Origin: Flavobacterium sp. KS-LB2
GTDB lineage: Bacteria > Bacteroidota > Bacteroidia > Flavobacteriales > Flavobacteriaceae
Assembly (NCBI RefSeq): GCF_036895565.1
Contig: NZ_CP145904.1
Coordinates: 868,001-932,000, forward strand
DNA: 64,000 nucleotides
Direction of reading: 5' to 3'
Shown here: one piece after another, positions 55,948 to 63,253 of the stretch
Layout: each line of letters opens with the position of its first letter
Numbering within the stretch: the stretch's first letter is position 1
Notes under the pieces: generated by a model
Databases searched by the model: none
Told to the model about the DNA's origin: nothing
Seen by the model: only the letters and a program-made list of their open reading frames with translations
Position numbers and translations under genes: made by a program

Positions 55948-56327
55948 TTGTCCGTAATTTTTTGAATGTGTTTTTTGATTTCTTCTACTTTATTGAATAG
56001 GATTTTTTTATCCAGGTCATAGCTAATTATCCAGTTCCTGAATTCAGGAATATGTTGCAAAGTGTGTAGTTTTTTTACAGCTTGATTAACATTGTTTCCG
56101 ATAGCGTTCAACTGATTACGAAGTACTATAGTTTCTTCCATAAAATCGTCCAGTGATTGGTTTCGATAGGTAGTCACAATTGACTTATCGAAAAGATGTT
56201 TACGAACATAGTCGCTTAATTTTCGGCACGTACTGGTTTTCCATTTGCGCTCAATTTGCGCATATTCTTCGGATGTCAGGCGCAGCCCAATTATGCGTGT
56301 CCTGTTTGAATTTTCTGCTTTCATCAT
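55932..56327 (-). CDS. mobC: MobC-like relaxosome protein
   Basis: 131 residues. The N-terminal ribbon-helix-helix region (RTRIIGLRLTSEEYAQIERK, KLSDYVRKHLF) is followed by a helical domain with the MobC signature LRNQLNAIGNNVNQAVKKLH. It helps the relaxase open the DNA at oriT. The stop codon lies inside the start of the relaxase gene, so the two are translationally coupled. The start is 56327 (MMKAENSN), with a second ATG one codon later. Confidence 0.88.
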   Translation of the reverse strand: MMKAENSNRTRIIGLRLTSEEYAQIERKWKTSTCRKLSDYVRKHLFDKSIVTTYRNQSLDDFMEETIVLRNQLNAIGNNVNQAVKKLHTLQHIPEFRNWIISYDLDKKILFNKVEEIKKHIQKITDKWLQS

Positions 56328-56373
56328 CTATCATTTTCATTGGTTTCAAACTTTTTTTGTCCTTTCAATGTCA

Positions 56374-56457
56374 CTACCCACGAGTTCCGAGTGTGGGGTA
56401 GCAAGATTCGGTTGTTTAACAACCGTTCATCTTGCAGATTGCAGGAACGTTGCAATC
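56374..56457. other. Candidate origin of transfer (oriT) with clustered hairpins
   Basis: Directly upstream of mobC there are several inverted repeats: CTACCC (56374-56379) with GGGTAG (56396-56401); GCAAGAT (56401-56407) with ATCTTGC (56429-56435), enclosing the perfect GGTTGTT-T-AACAACC (56410-56424); and GATTGCA (56437-56443) with TGCAATC (56451-56457). Position next to the mob genes and the palindromes fit an oriT. The region is also richer in GC than its surroundings. Confidence 0.55.
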
Positions 56458-56831
56458 TTTCAGCTTTTTAAAGGATAAAGGCTAATTTAAAGCTAGTGTT
56501 TGACATAAACAATCATGGGTAAATATTGCCTATGAAAAGTCTACGATAAATAGGAGGAAATATTCGTTTTTTATTCAGTCGGACTGCCAAAATTTTTTTC
56601 AAAAGAAAAAGAAAAAAAAGAAAGCAATACATAATTGGATATGCATCAAACGGAGTGCTATAAGTCCCGAAGGGTGGCACTGCGAAGAATGAGCGGTGAC
56701 ATTATGGGCACGCAGTTGATGAATGTTCAATACCTTAGTTGTACTTTTTGTGATTTTTTAACGGGATATTTTTAAGGTCTTTAGGAGATTGTAAAGCTGT
56801 AAGAATATTTATTTCAGAGGTTTTTGAAAGT

Positions 56832-56903
56832 GTACGCTCCCTTATTCCAATACAGAAGAAAATGTTCCTAAATAATTATGAGATCTTGAATAAGGGGGCG
56901 TAC
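56832..56903. repeat. 16-bp inverted repeat in the mobile element
   Basis: GTACGCTCCCTTATTC (56832-56847) and GAATAAGGGGGCGTAC (56888-56903) are inverted with one mismatch and a 40-nt spacer. A further GTGC...GCAC stem with CCC-GAA-GGG occurs around 56658-56683. The intergenic region 56458-57003 contains no reading frame. It could hold replication or transfer sites. Confidence 0.5.
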
Positions 56904-57003
56904 TTTTTCAAAAGAATATATTTTTATTAATGTTCAAAATTCTGACTGTTTTCAGGAAGGTTTTTGCACATGATTTAAAAAAATTCTCGCAGTCAAAAAT
57001 TAT

Positions 57004-57261
57004 TTAATTGTTTTCTTGAAGTAACGTAATGGTGTCAGAAAGATCATGATTTGTGATATAGTCTAAAACAAAATGTTCAACCTCTTTTTTATTCTTAGGT
57101 GAAGTGGAAAATGAGTTGAGGTAATACTCTGTATTTTCATCAGCAATATGAATAATTTCAGTGTAGCCTTTCGAAATTAGAGTACCTTTTAATTTCAAAA
57201 CTTTAAGCTCACTGCTATTATCAATTTCTTTTTTAACTCTTAGCTTAATAGTTTTATCCAT
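57004..57261 (-). CDS. Small hypothetical protein of the mobile element
   Basis: 85 residues, MDKTIKLRVKKEIDNSSELK at the start, then a mixed alpha/beta sequence with EIIHIADENTEYYLNSFS and VEHFVLDYITNHDLSDTITL. I do not recognise the family. It has a good start context and lies between the Xre gene and the candidate oriT region, on the same strand as the mob genes. A terminator separates it from the Xre gene. Confidence 0.55.
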   Translation of the reverse strand: MDKTIKLRVKKEIDNSSELKVLKLKGTLISKGYTEIIHIADENTEYYLNSFSTSPKNKKEVEHFVLDYITNHDLSDTITLLQENN

Positions 57262-57334
57262 CCGATGATTTTTTATTGATACGCAATACTAATATGTTGC
57301 GTGATTTTTTTGATTTACTATCTATTATACAAAC

Positions 57335-57363
57335 AAAAAAGAGACTTATGACGGTCTCTTTTT
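57335..57363 (-). terminator. Intrinsic terminator after the Xre gene
   Basis: AAAAAGAGAC and GTCTCTTTTT form a stem with an 8-nt loop. On the minus strand a T-run follows it. It lies 29 bp after the Xre stop codon. Confidence 0.7.
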
Positions 57364-57391
57364 GGAATTAATTATATCTTTTATAAAAGGT

Positions 57392-57808
57392 TTATTTAGC
57401 CTTCAATAATTTTTCCAAATGCTCAACCTTATCTTTTTCTGCTTGGACTAAACGCTCATACAGCTTTCGATTTTCATCATAAGATTCAATCAACTTTTCT
57501 AGTGGATTAAAATTGAAAACAGGAGCGAAGGCACCTTGACCATTACTCGCGCTATTATCGTAAAAATTATTGAAATAATTAATCACATTTTCTTCTGAAA
57601 AAGTTTTAATTGCTTCTACACTAACACCAAGAGCCTTTGCAACTTCTACAAGTTTTTCGTCGTCTATTGTTTCGCTTGCTTCTATATTAGAAACTGACTG
57701 CTGGCTTACACCAATTGCAATAGCCAATGCTTCTTGTTTCATTCCTCGAAGCTCTCTGATTCGGCTTATATTTCTGCCTATATGTTTCGGTTTTGTTGCT
57801 GTGTTCAT
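57392..57808 (-). CDS. Xre-family helix-turn-helix regulator
   Basis: About 138 residues from Met at 57808 (MNTATKPKHIGRNISRIREL). The frame is open to 57880, but the first 24 codons lack the features of a protein start, so I prefer 57808. The HTH_3 domain follows (RGMKQEALAIAIGVSQQSVS, NIEASETIDDEKLVEVAKAL). The C-terminus holds a coiled coil (YDENRKLYERLVQAEKDKVE). It is divergent from the 539-codon gene at 57981, and the 172 bp between them should contain both promoters and its operator. It may control cargo or excision genes. Confidence 0.88.
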   Translation of the reverse strand: MNTATKPKHIGRNISRIRELRGMKQEALAIAIGVSQQSVSNIEASETIDDEKLVEVAKALGVSVEAIKTFSEENVINYFNNFYDNSASNGQGAFAPVFNFNPLEKLIESYDENRKLYERLVQAEKDKVEHLEKLLKAK

Positions 57809-57980
57809 AGTACAAAGATAATTAAAATTCTCTATTTTTTTCAGATCGGTAAAATACAAGCTTGAATTAGTACGATACAATTTCGACTAGTTCGGTACGG
57901 TACAATCTATTGTTTACTTGCAATGTGTTTTAAACAAAAATACAATTTTTCGAATAAGTATTAATTAAAAAAGTAAAATT

Positions 57981-59600
57981 ATGAAAACTTCAAAAAAACT
58001 TTCATTTCCAAAACTCGAAAACGAGTATTTAGAAAATATCCTAAGACAATTAGTTAATCAACATACTATCATTCAAATGTTTTTTACTAGACAGGTCTCT
58101 TTCGTGTTTTCGTATCTTATTATTCACATCGAAAAAAATATAGATGCACAAGAGCTCCAAAAGAACAAATGGGTAAAAAAAGTTAGAAAACGCTATCAGA
58201 TCGATGTCTATTTCATTTACTCTGAAAGACTTCATCATAGATTTTCTTTAGGACATCCGTTTATTGAATTTTACTGCCAGCCTTCAGCTATTATCTACCA
58301 AAATAAAGAGTTGGAAAATCCGCTTATCATTAAAAGTGATTGGAAGAAGTACAAGAAGCGATTTAATATGTTTGAAGACCATTTTCATCACGATCACGAT
58401 CTTCATTTGTCTCAAGTCCAAAATCTGATTTCAGAAGGTTCTTCAAACAGTGTTTTTACATCTTATGCAAGATTGATTGAATATGATCTTGAATATTTGG
58501 AAGAACTGTATTCAGGAAATAGGTCTGCTTCGTTAAATCTAGATGAAAGGATCACTAACCTTATAGAGTACATTCCTGATATTCAAAAATACTTCGTAAG
58601 AAACACCCACAGCAAATATTATCTTATTGATCTGTTTGTTAAAGCAAAAGAAGCTTCCATCAATGATGATGAGGTAATATATAAAAATGAAATGTTCGAA
58701 GCAGTTGGAATTACTGAACAAAGTCTCTATCATCTTATCGAAAAACGGTTTGAGGAATTAAAGAAATTGATAAAAAAAGGATTATTTGAAAGACACGATA
58801 TTATATGTCAAATTGATGACAAACCTGAAGATGTAATTCTCAGCGTTGCAATAGAAACCATATTGAACTCGGTTGAAGTCGAACAGATCTACTTATATCA
58901 TCAAATTACTGACCATGAAAAAACGACTTATTATCTGATGCTTATAGCTATGGGTGCTAGCAATGAAAAATTAAAATTAATCACTCAATCTCTAAAAAGC
59001 AAAATAGGAAAAAAATATGATTTCGTTTTGTTAAGCCACAGCCGTTACTGGATACAAACTAATTTGTATCAGCATCAAAGTTTCTTTTCCAAAATTATAC
59101 AAGGCAAATACTTGACATATTCTTCCAACGAATACCTTCCGGAATTTCATTGGGAGGTACCTCACAATCCTTATCATGCTGATTTAAATTTTTATTATAA
59201 GCCGACGAAGGACATTGCCTTGCAATTTTTCACAATAGTTAATGATACAAAAGAAAACTACCAAGGTTTAGATTCCCTTTTCACATTGTTTTTTATGTCC
59301 TTTTGTAGGACCTATATTTTTATTAAGACTTACTACCTGCCTAATTATTTGTCAAATCAAACATTATGGCAATTATGCATCTATGCAGATCCCGATATCA
59401 GAAAATACAATTATTTAATAGAACAGTTCTGGACTGATTTCTTTCCTTATCTGGATAGGCATATGATGCTTCATCATAAGTTGTTAAAGCTTAGCAAAGA
59501 TGAGGTTGATCAGATGAACGTTATTGTTGAGAAATTGATGTCTGAACTTCACAATTTGGTTATTGAAGGCAGATTACTATTGCCCTTTGAGCAAGACTGA
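57981..59600 (+). CDS. Large unknown cargo protein, possibly nucleotidyltransferase/HEPN-like
   Basis: 539 residues without signal peptide or membrane helices. The N-terminal half is helical and rich in aromatic residues (EDHFHHDHDLHLSQVQNL). From about residue 290 the arrangement resembles fusions of a degenerate nucleotidyltransferase and a HEPN domain: VEQIYLYHQITDHEKTTYYL, VLLSHSRYWIQTNLYQHQSF, then helices SLFTLFFMSFCRTYIFIKTY and YLIEQFWTDFFPYLDRHMML. I do not see the GS-x-DxD nucleotidyltransferase motif or the Rx4-6H motif of active HEPN RNases, so the assignment is weak. It lies in the cargo position of the element, divergent from the Xre repressor-like gene and followed 45 bp later by a small gene. 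Confidence 0.6.
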   Translation: MKTSKKLSFPKLENEYLENILRQLVNQHTIIQMFFTRQVSFVFSYLIIHIEKNIDAQELQKNKWVKKVRKRYQIDVYFIYSERLHHRFSLGHPFIEFYCQPSAIIYQNKELENPLIIKSDWKKYKKRFNMFEDHFHHDHDLHLSQVQNLISEGSSNSVFTSYARLIEYDLEYLEELYSGNRSASLNLDERITNLIEYIPDIQKYFVRNTHSKYYLIDLFVKAKEASINDDEVIYKNEMFEAVGITEQSLYHLIEKRFEELKKLIKKGLFERHDIICQIDDKPEDVILSVAIETILNSVEVEQIYLYHQITDHEKTTYYLMLIAMGASNEKLKLITQSLKSKIGKKYDFVLLSHSRYWIQTNLYQHQSFFSKIIQGKYLTYSSNEYLPEFHWEVPHNPYHADLNFYYKPTKDIALQFFTIVNDTKENYQGLDSLFTLFFMSFCRTYIFIKTYYLPNYLSNQTLWQLCIYADPDIRKYNYLIEQFWTDFFPYLDRHMMLHHKLLKLSKDEVDQMNVIVEKLMSELHNLVIEGRLLLPFEQD

Positions 59601-59645
59601 TACATTGTTATTCAATAAAATTAACCGATTTAAAAAATTAAGATC

Positions 59646-60002
59646 ATGGAAAAAGATGAAATTGAAAAGCTAAAGGCTATTAAAAGATTAACTTCCAATT
59701 GTCTCAACACTTTGAAGCCAGTTGAAGATAAAAGCGGGATTTATAACTTAAAAATAAGAGTGTACGATTATTTTGAACTCGCTTCGATTATTAGAAATCT
59801 ACTGAAATTATGCATCGTGGCTCTGGATCAAGATGGAGCTGAAGTTCCCATTACGTTAAAAAATCAGTCAATTGATGTAGGTTTAATACTGGGGATTGCT
59901 TTGCAATTATTGCCAAGTGATGAATTTGAGCTGCTAAATGAAATAAGAATATTGTTTCCTGCAGATTCTAGAAATGAAGATGAAAATATTATCAAAGAAT
60001 AA
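59646..60002 (+). CDS. Small unknown protein downstream of the cargo gene
   Basis: 118 residues, all-helical in appearance (MEKDEIEKLKAIKRLTSNCL, VYDYFELASIIRNLLKLCIV, DVGLILGIALQLLPSDEFEL) with a charged C-terminus. I do not recognise it. A 45-bp gap and the same strand suggest co-expression with the 539-residue protein, so the two may act together. No toxin or antitoxin signature is visible. Confidence 0.6.
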   Translation: MEKDEIEKLKAIKRLTSNCLNTLKPVEDKSGIYNLKIRVYDYFELASIIRNLLKLCIVALDQDGAEVPITLKNQSIDVGLILGIALQLLPSDEFELLNEIRILFPADSRNEDENIIKE

Positions 60003-60116
60003 TAATCCATAGCCATCATCGATATATTTTACTTATGATCATTACAAATCAAGATCTTATCTTTATGGCGATAGATGATTGTTGAACACAAAAGACCAGT
60101 AATGGTCTATTTTTTA

Positions 60117-60638
60117 ATGGAAAGGATCTTAAAAATGAGAAATGAAGAGGAAATTGAAAAAACAAAAATTACTCCGGAGAAAACTTTGGAAATGTTAAAC
60201 ACAGAAGGACTGGATTTAACTCTTGAACTAAGTAAAAACACGTTTTACGATGAAGAAACAAATATTAAAAATAATCAAAGCAGGTCAACCAATTTGTCAA
60301 TTTTAACAATTCCAGAGGTTGCTATCAAATTAAAGTTAATTAATAGCGAAGCAGCTAAAAAATGGATAGAAAAAAGAGGGATTAGAATTCATAAATTTTC
60401 GAAACAAAATTTGGTTTATGAAATTGAAGTTATATGTGAAATTGAGAAACCTTTTGTAAAAGCGTTAAAAATGAAGTATCCATTATTATGGAAAAACATA
60501 TACAGACGCCTGGTTAAAGATTACGCAGTATACGAGCTAATAATGTTTCAACTTGAAGGAGAGTTTGATTACGTACCAACAACAAAAATTAAGAGGAACA
60601 AAAGCGATGAGAAATTATATAATGATTTAATGGAATGA
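60117..60638 (+). CDS. Excisionase/HTH-like protein coupled to the integrase
   Basis: About 174 residues if started at ATG 60117. ATG 60135, which has an AAAGGA ribosome-binding site 10 nt upstream, is an alternative, and the frame is open back to 60075. The first part reads TPEKTLEMLNTEGLDLTLEL, followed by a MerR/excisionase-like helix-turn-helix (LTIPEVAIKLKLINSEAAKK, WIEKRGIRIHKFSKQNLVYE). It ends with an ATGA overlap on the integrase gene (60635-60638). This position and the winged-helix pattern suggest the element's recombination directionality factor. Confidence 0.65.
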   Translation: MERILKMRNEEEIEKTKITPEKTLEMLNTEGLDLTLELSKNTFYDEETNIKNNQSRSTNLSILTIPEVAIKLKLINSEAAKKWIEKRGIRIHKFSKQNLVYEIEVICEIEKPFVKALKMKYPLLWKNIYRRLVKDYAVYELIMFQLEGEFDYVPTTKIKRNKSDEKLYNDLME

Positions 60639-61906
60639 GAAAGCTAACGTTGCCTAAAAATCCTTACAAAGGAATGAAGATTTATTGCAAAAAATGTAAA
60701 GCTGATATTCCAAAATGTGATCATTTTGAAAGCTTTACATATAGAGTAAGAGTTCATGTTCCAGGAACAAAAAAAAGTGTAAAATCTAAAATATTAAATG
60801 CTACGGTTTATCGGGATGCTATAACCGAAGCTATAAATTTCGAAAAATATTTAAAATCCAATAATTATCAAACAATAGTAGTTGACTCGGCAGAAGGAAA
60901 TGATTATTCTGTTATTGATTCCATAATAAAGTATAATCATTATCTAAATGGTGAAAGTGAATATGCTCAATTTAAAAAGAGTGTTACTAATGAACACCGT
61001 AAAGAATTAATACGATTTTGTAAATATTTTGCCAAGACATTAAAGAAAAATAAAAACATTGAGTTGACTAGAATTAAAGATGTTAGTAGGCAAGATGTAT
61101 CGAATTTTTATTCTTGGGCAGATAACCATTATAGCCCGAAAACTTTTAATAAATGTTTGAATGGAGTCAGAGGTTTTTTTGATTTTCTCATAGATATTGA
61201 AGAAATTGAAATGAAGAATCCTTTTGGCAAATATTCTCGAAAACAGATACGAAGAACAAATATTGATTCTGTCACTAAAGAAGAGTTTACTAAAATTCTT
61301 AAAACAGTTGACACATATAGTCCTTTTCTTGTTCTTGGGGGTAGAGGAGAACGGAAAAACATGTTTAAGCCGTATTTGAAAGATGGTTTTAGATTGTTTT
61401 TGTTAACTGGTGGAAGGCGAGAAGAAATTGTTGATTTACGGTGGAGTCATATTTATGTATCTGTTAGTGGAGTGAAATTTTTTAGAATCCAAAATTTAAA
61501 AGTTCAGAGAAATCTCAGTAGAGATGAAATATACAAGTATATTCCAATAAATTCTGATTTGTTTGACTTATTGGTGGAGATGGGATATTATGAAAAAAAA
61601 CAAACTGACGATTATATTTTGTTGCCTGAAAGAAAAGTTCAATCAAAAACAATTATGGATTCACTTTCAAAATCTTTTACACATTACAAAAATGGAGCGG
61701 GCATTGAAAAAGATATTAGTTTGAAAAGTTTAAGGAAGACATATATTACATGGGTGCATCAAGTAATGCAAAAAGAAACAGCATTACTAACTTCACATTC
61801 GACTACAAAAGTATTGGAATCATATTATATAGATCCTCAAATTTTATCGGTAGTTGAAAGGGCGGCCGTCGAAATAAAGATATTTGGAGAAAATTCTTCA
61901 CTCTAA
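60635..61906 (+). CDS. int: Tyrosine site-specific integrase
   Basis: 423 residues. An N-terminal Cys/His cluster (YCKKCKADIPKCDHFE) could bind zinc, followed by a SAM-like core-binding domain (KELIRFCKYFAKTLKKNKNI, NKCLNGVRGFFDFLIDI). The catalytic domain has Arg261 in TGGRREEIVDLRW, SLKSLRKTYITW (box II, with Lys where most have His), TSHSTTKVLESYY with the His/Trp position and the nucleophilic Tyr. It integrates and excises the element. Its 3' end faces the tRNA-Met half 88 bp downstream, consistent with an attachment site there. Confidence 0.92.
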   Translation: MRKLTLPKNPYKGMKIYCKKCKADIPKCDHFESFTYRVRVHVPGTKKSVKSKILNATVYRDAITEAINFEKYLKSNNYQTIVVDSAEGNDYSVIDSIIKYNHYLNGESEYAQFKKSVTNEHRKELIRFCKYFAKTLKKNKNIELTRIKDVSRQDVSNFYSWADNHYSPKTFNKCLNGVRGFFDFLIDIEEIEMKNPFGKYSRKQIRRTNIDSVTKEEFTKILKTVDTYSPFLVLGGRGERKNMFKPYLKDGFRLFLLTGGRREEIVDLRWSHIYVSVSGVKFFRIQNLKVQRNLSRDEIYKYIPINSDLFDLLVEMGYYEKKQTDDYILLPERKVQSKTIMDSLSKSFTHYKNGAGIEKDISLKSLRKTYITWVHQVMQKETALLTSHSTTKVLESYYIDPQILSVVERAAVEIKIFGENSSL

Positions 61907-61957
61907 TTCCTCACTCCTAATATTTTAAAATACTTTTTTTCTTGATTGAAAGCATAA

Positions 61958-61990
61958 AAAAAACCTTAAAAAAATGTTGTTTAAGGGTTT
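61958..61990 (+). terminator. Probable terminator after the integrase
   Basis: AAAACCTTAAA and TTTAAGGGTTT pair imperfectly around an AAAATGTTG loop, with an A-run before and a short T-run inside the right arm. It lies about 50 bp after the integrase stop codon. Confidence 0.45.
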
Positions 61991-61994
61991 GCAT

Positions 61995-62036
61995 TGGTAT
62001 CGAGACCGAGATTTGAACTCGGGACCTCAGGGTTAT
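61995..62036 (-). tRNA. 3' half of tRNA-Met (CAT), attachment-site remnant
   Basis: On the minus strand this gives an anticodon-loop-like TTCATAA, then stem CCCTG, variable loop AGGTC, T-arm CCGAG-TTCAAAT-CTCGG, acceptor 3' strand TCTCGAT, discriminator A and encoded CCA. The 5' half does not follow: upstream of TTCATAA the sequence is AT-rich and lacks CAGGG, a D-arm and an acceptor 5' strand. It is therefore a partial tRNA gene, as left by integration in the anticodon loop. It lies 88 bp after the integrase gene. 62037-62310 holds no gene. Confidence 0.8.
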
Positions 62037-62310
62037 GAATTAATTTTCTTGCGAAATTTAATCCCTTTTTTACCTTTAAAAGGTATATTTTTTAAAAAAG
62101 TGTACGGTTTGGTGTACTGTTTTTGAAATTATTTTCAAGTCTAAATTACTTCTTTTTTCAAAAAAACAGCAACGGTTTTTTATTTATTTTTGAAGTTAAA
62201 TTCCGTTATAAATTTGATTTTTTTGCCCAATAAATAAGATTGCTAAATGCTATTTTAAATCAAATAATACTTTAGAATTTCTATTGATTGGATCTTTAAA
62301 ATAAATCTGG

Positions 62311-62550
62311 TTAAACATTAAAAACTGAAAAGAGGGGAGTAGTGGGGTAAGTTTTAAACTTTTTTTTTGAAGAAAATACATTTTTCAGCAGATAATCTAT
62401 TGCATCTTGTTGGGTATAGGAGAACTCTTTTTTCTTTTTTTTGGTTATGATAGAGTATTTGGTGTCTTCTTTCCTTTTATACTCATTTACTAAAGCTATA
62501 TGACGTTGCCTTTCCATTTCTGGAAAAGCAAGAAAAATGTCATATACCAT
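62311..62550 (-). CDS. Small Lys-rich hypothetical protein (doubtful)
   Basis: 79 codons, MVYDIFLAFPEMERQRHIAL at the start, a run of lysines in the middle, and YTQQDAIDYLLKNVFSSKKK. The DAIDYLLKN helix looks protein-like and the length is respectable for such AT-rich DNA. I know no family for it, and its neighbourhood is repeat-rich. It may be a remnant of the mobile element or of an older one. Confidence 0.35.
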   Translation of the reverse strand: MVYDIFLAFPEMERQRHIALVNEYKRKEDTKYSIITKKKKKEFSYTQQDAIDYLLKNVFSSKKKFKTYPTTPLFSVFNV

Positions 62551-62635
62551 ATTAGCAGTTATTAATTAGTTTTTGGGAAGCAACAAACATTGAGTTTGTT
62601 TTAATTGCAAATGTGTGATTTTGAATTATTTGCCT

Positions 62636-62756
62636 GTTTGTATTTGTATGTATTGGTCTTCATTTGTTCATATTTGTTCACATTTGTATAGATTTGTTCA
62701 CATTTTTTTGCATTAGTATTGATTCGTTTGTATTTGATTGCATTTTTGTTGTTCAC
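62636..62756. repeat. Degenerate tandem repeats of a TTTGTTCACA-like unit
   Basis: The plus strand consists of many close variants of ATTTGTTCA, ATTTGTATA and ATTTGATTG at 10-13 bp spacing, followed by a final TTGTTGTTCAC. There is no reading frame through it. It may be a slippage-derived repeat or a set of protein-binding iterons. Confidence 0.5.
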
Positions 62757-62868
62757 GATTAATATTATTATTTAGCAAACGCACTAGCCTATGTCGATTA
62801 GATCTGAAATACATATAGCAAATATTTAGCCTTAATTTTTATGTCTAGAAGGATCCTGTCGGTACAGT

Positions 62869-62967
62869 TGGATTCGGGAGGATTTGTTGGTTAAAGTAGT
62901 TTAAAGTAACTTTCAGTAAGATTTGTAAGAGAAAAGAATGTAAAAGTGGCAAATCCACCCGAATCCA
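62869..62967. repeat. 18-bp inverted repeat with one mismatch
   Basis: TGGATTCGGGAGGATTTG (62869-62886) and CAAATCCACCCGAATCCA (62950-62967) are inverted over 18 bp with one mismatch and 63 nt between them. The right arm includes a tandem AATCCACCCG duplication (62952-62971). No gene overlaps it. Confidence 0.55.
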
Positions 62968-63096
62968 CCCGAAAACTAGATTACCAACCAAATCGTCTCG
63001 AAATGTTATCAAAAACTTCCTTGTTTTATATCAGATGCAGCGATGAGTTGGATTAATTATGAGCTTTAATTGTGATTCAATATTTTTTGCATAAAA

Positions 63097-63117
63097 AAAA
63101 CCGCTAAGAGCGGTTTT
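63097..63117 (-). terminator. Intrinsic terminator downstream of the PorP/SprF-like gene
   Basis: AAAACCGCT-AAG-AGCGGTTTT is a perfect stem with a 3-nt loop, followed on the minus strand by a further T-run. It lies about 135 bp beyond the stop codon of the gene at 63254 and is nearly symmetrical, so it could serve both strands. Confidence 0.8.
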
Positions 63118-63253
63118 AGAAATTCTGAAATATTTACTAAGTAAAGTTTTTCCCAAACCCAAGCTGTTGTAACAGATTGTTTAGAAAAATTTGTAGTTAG
63201 TAATTAATTCGTTTTATTTTTTTTGATATTGAAGACTTAATTTTTTTAAAATT

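Noticed and set aside
56180..56478. Plus-strand frames of 73 and 77 codons
   Set aside because: They are antisense to mobC and run through the hairpin cluster; no protein feature.
62636..62756. Possible CRISPR array
   Set aside because: The units are about 10-13 bp and degenerate without unique spacers of constant length; no cas genes are present.
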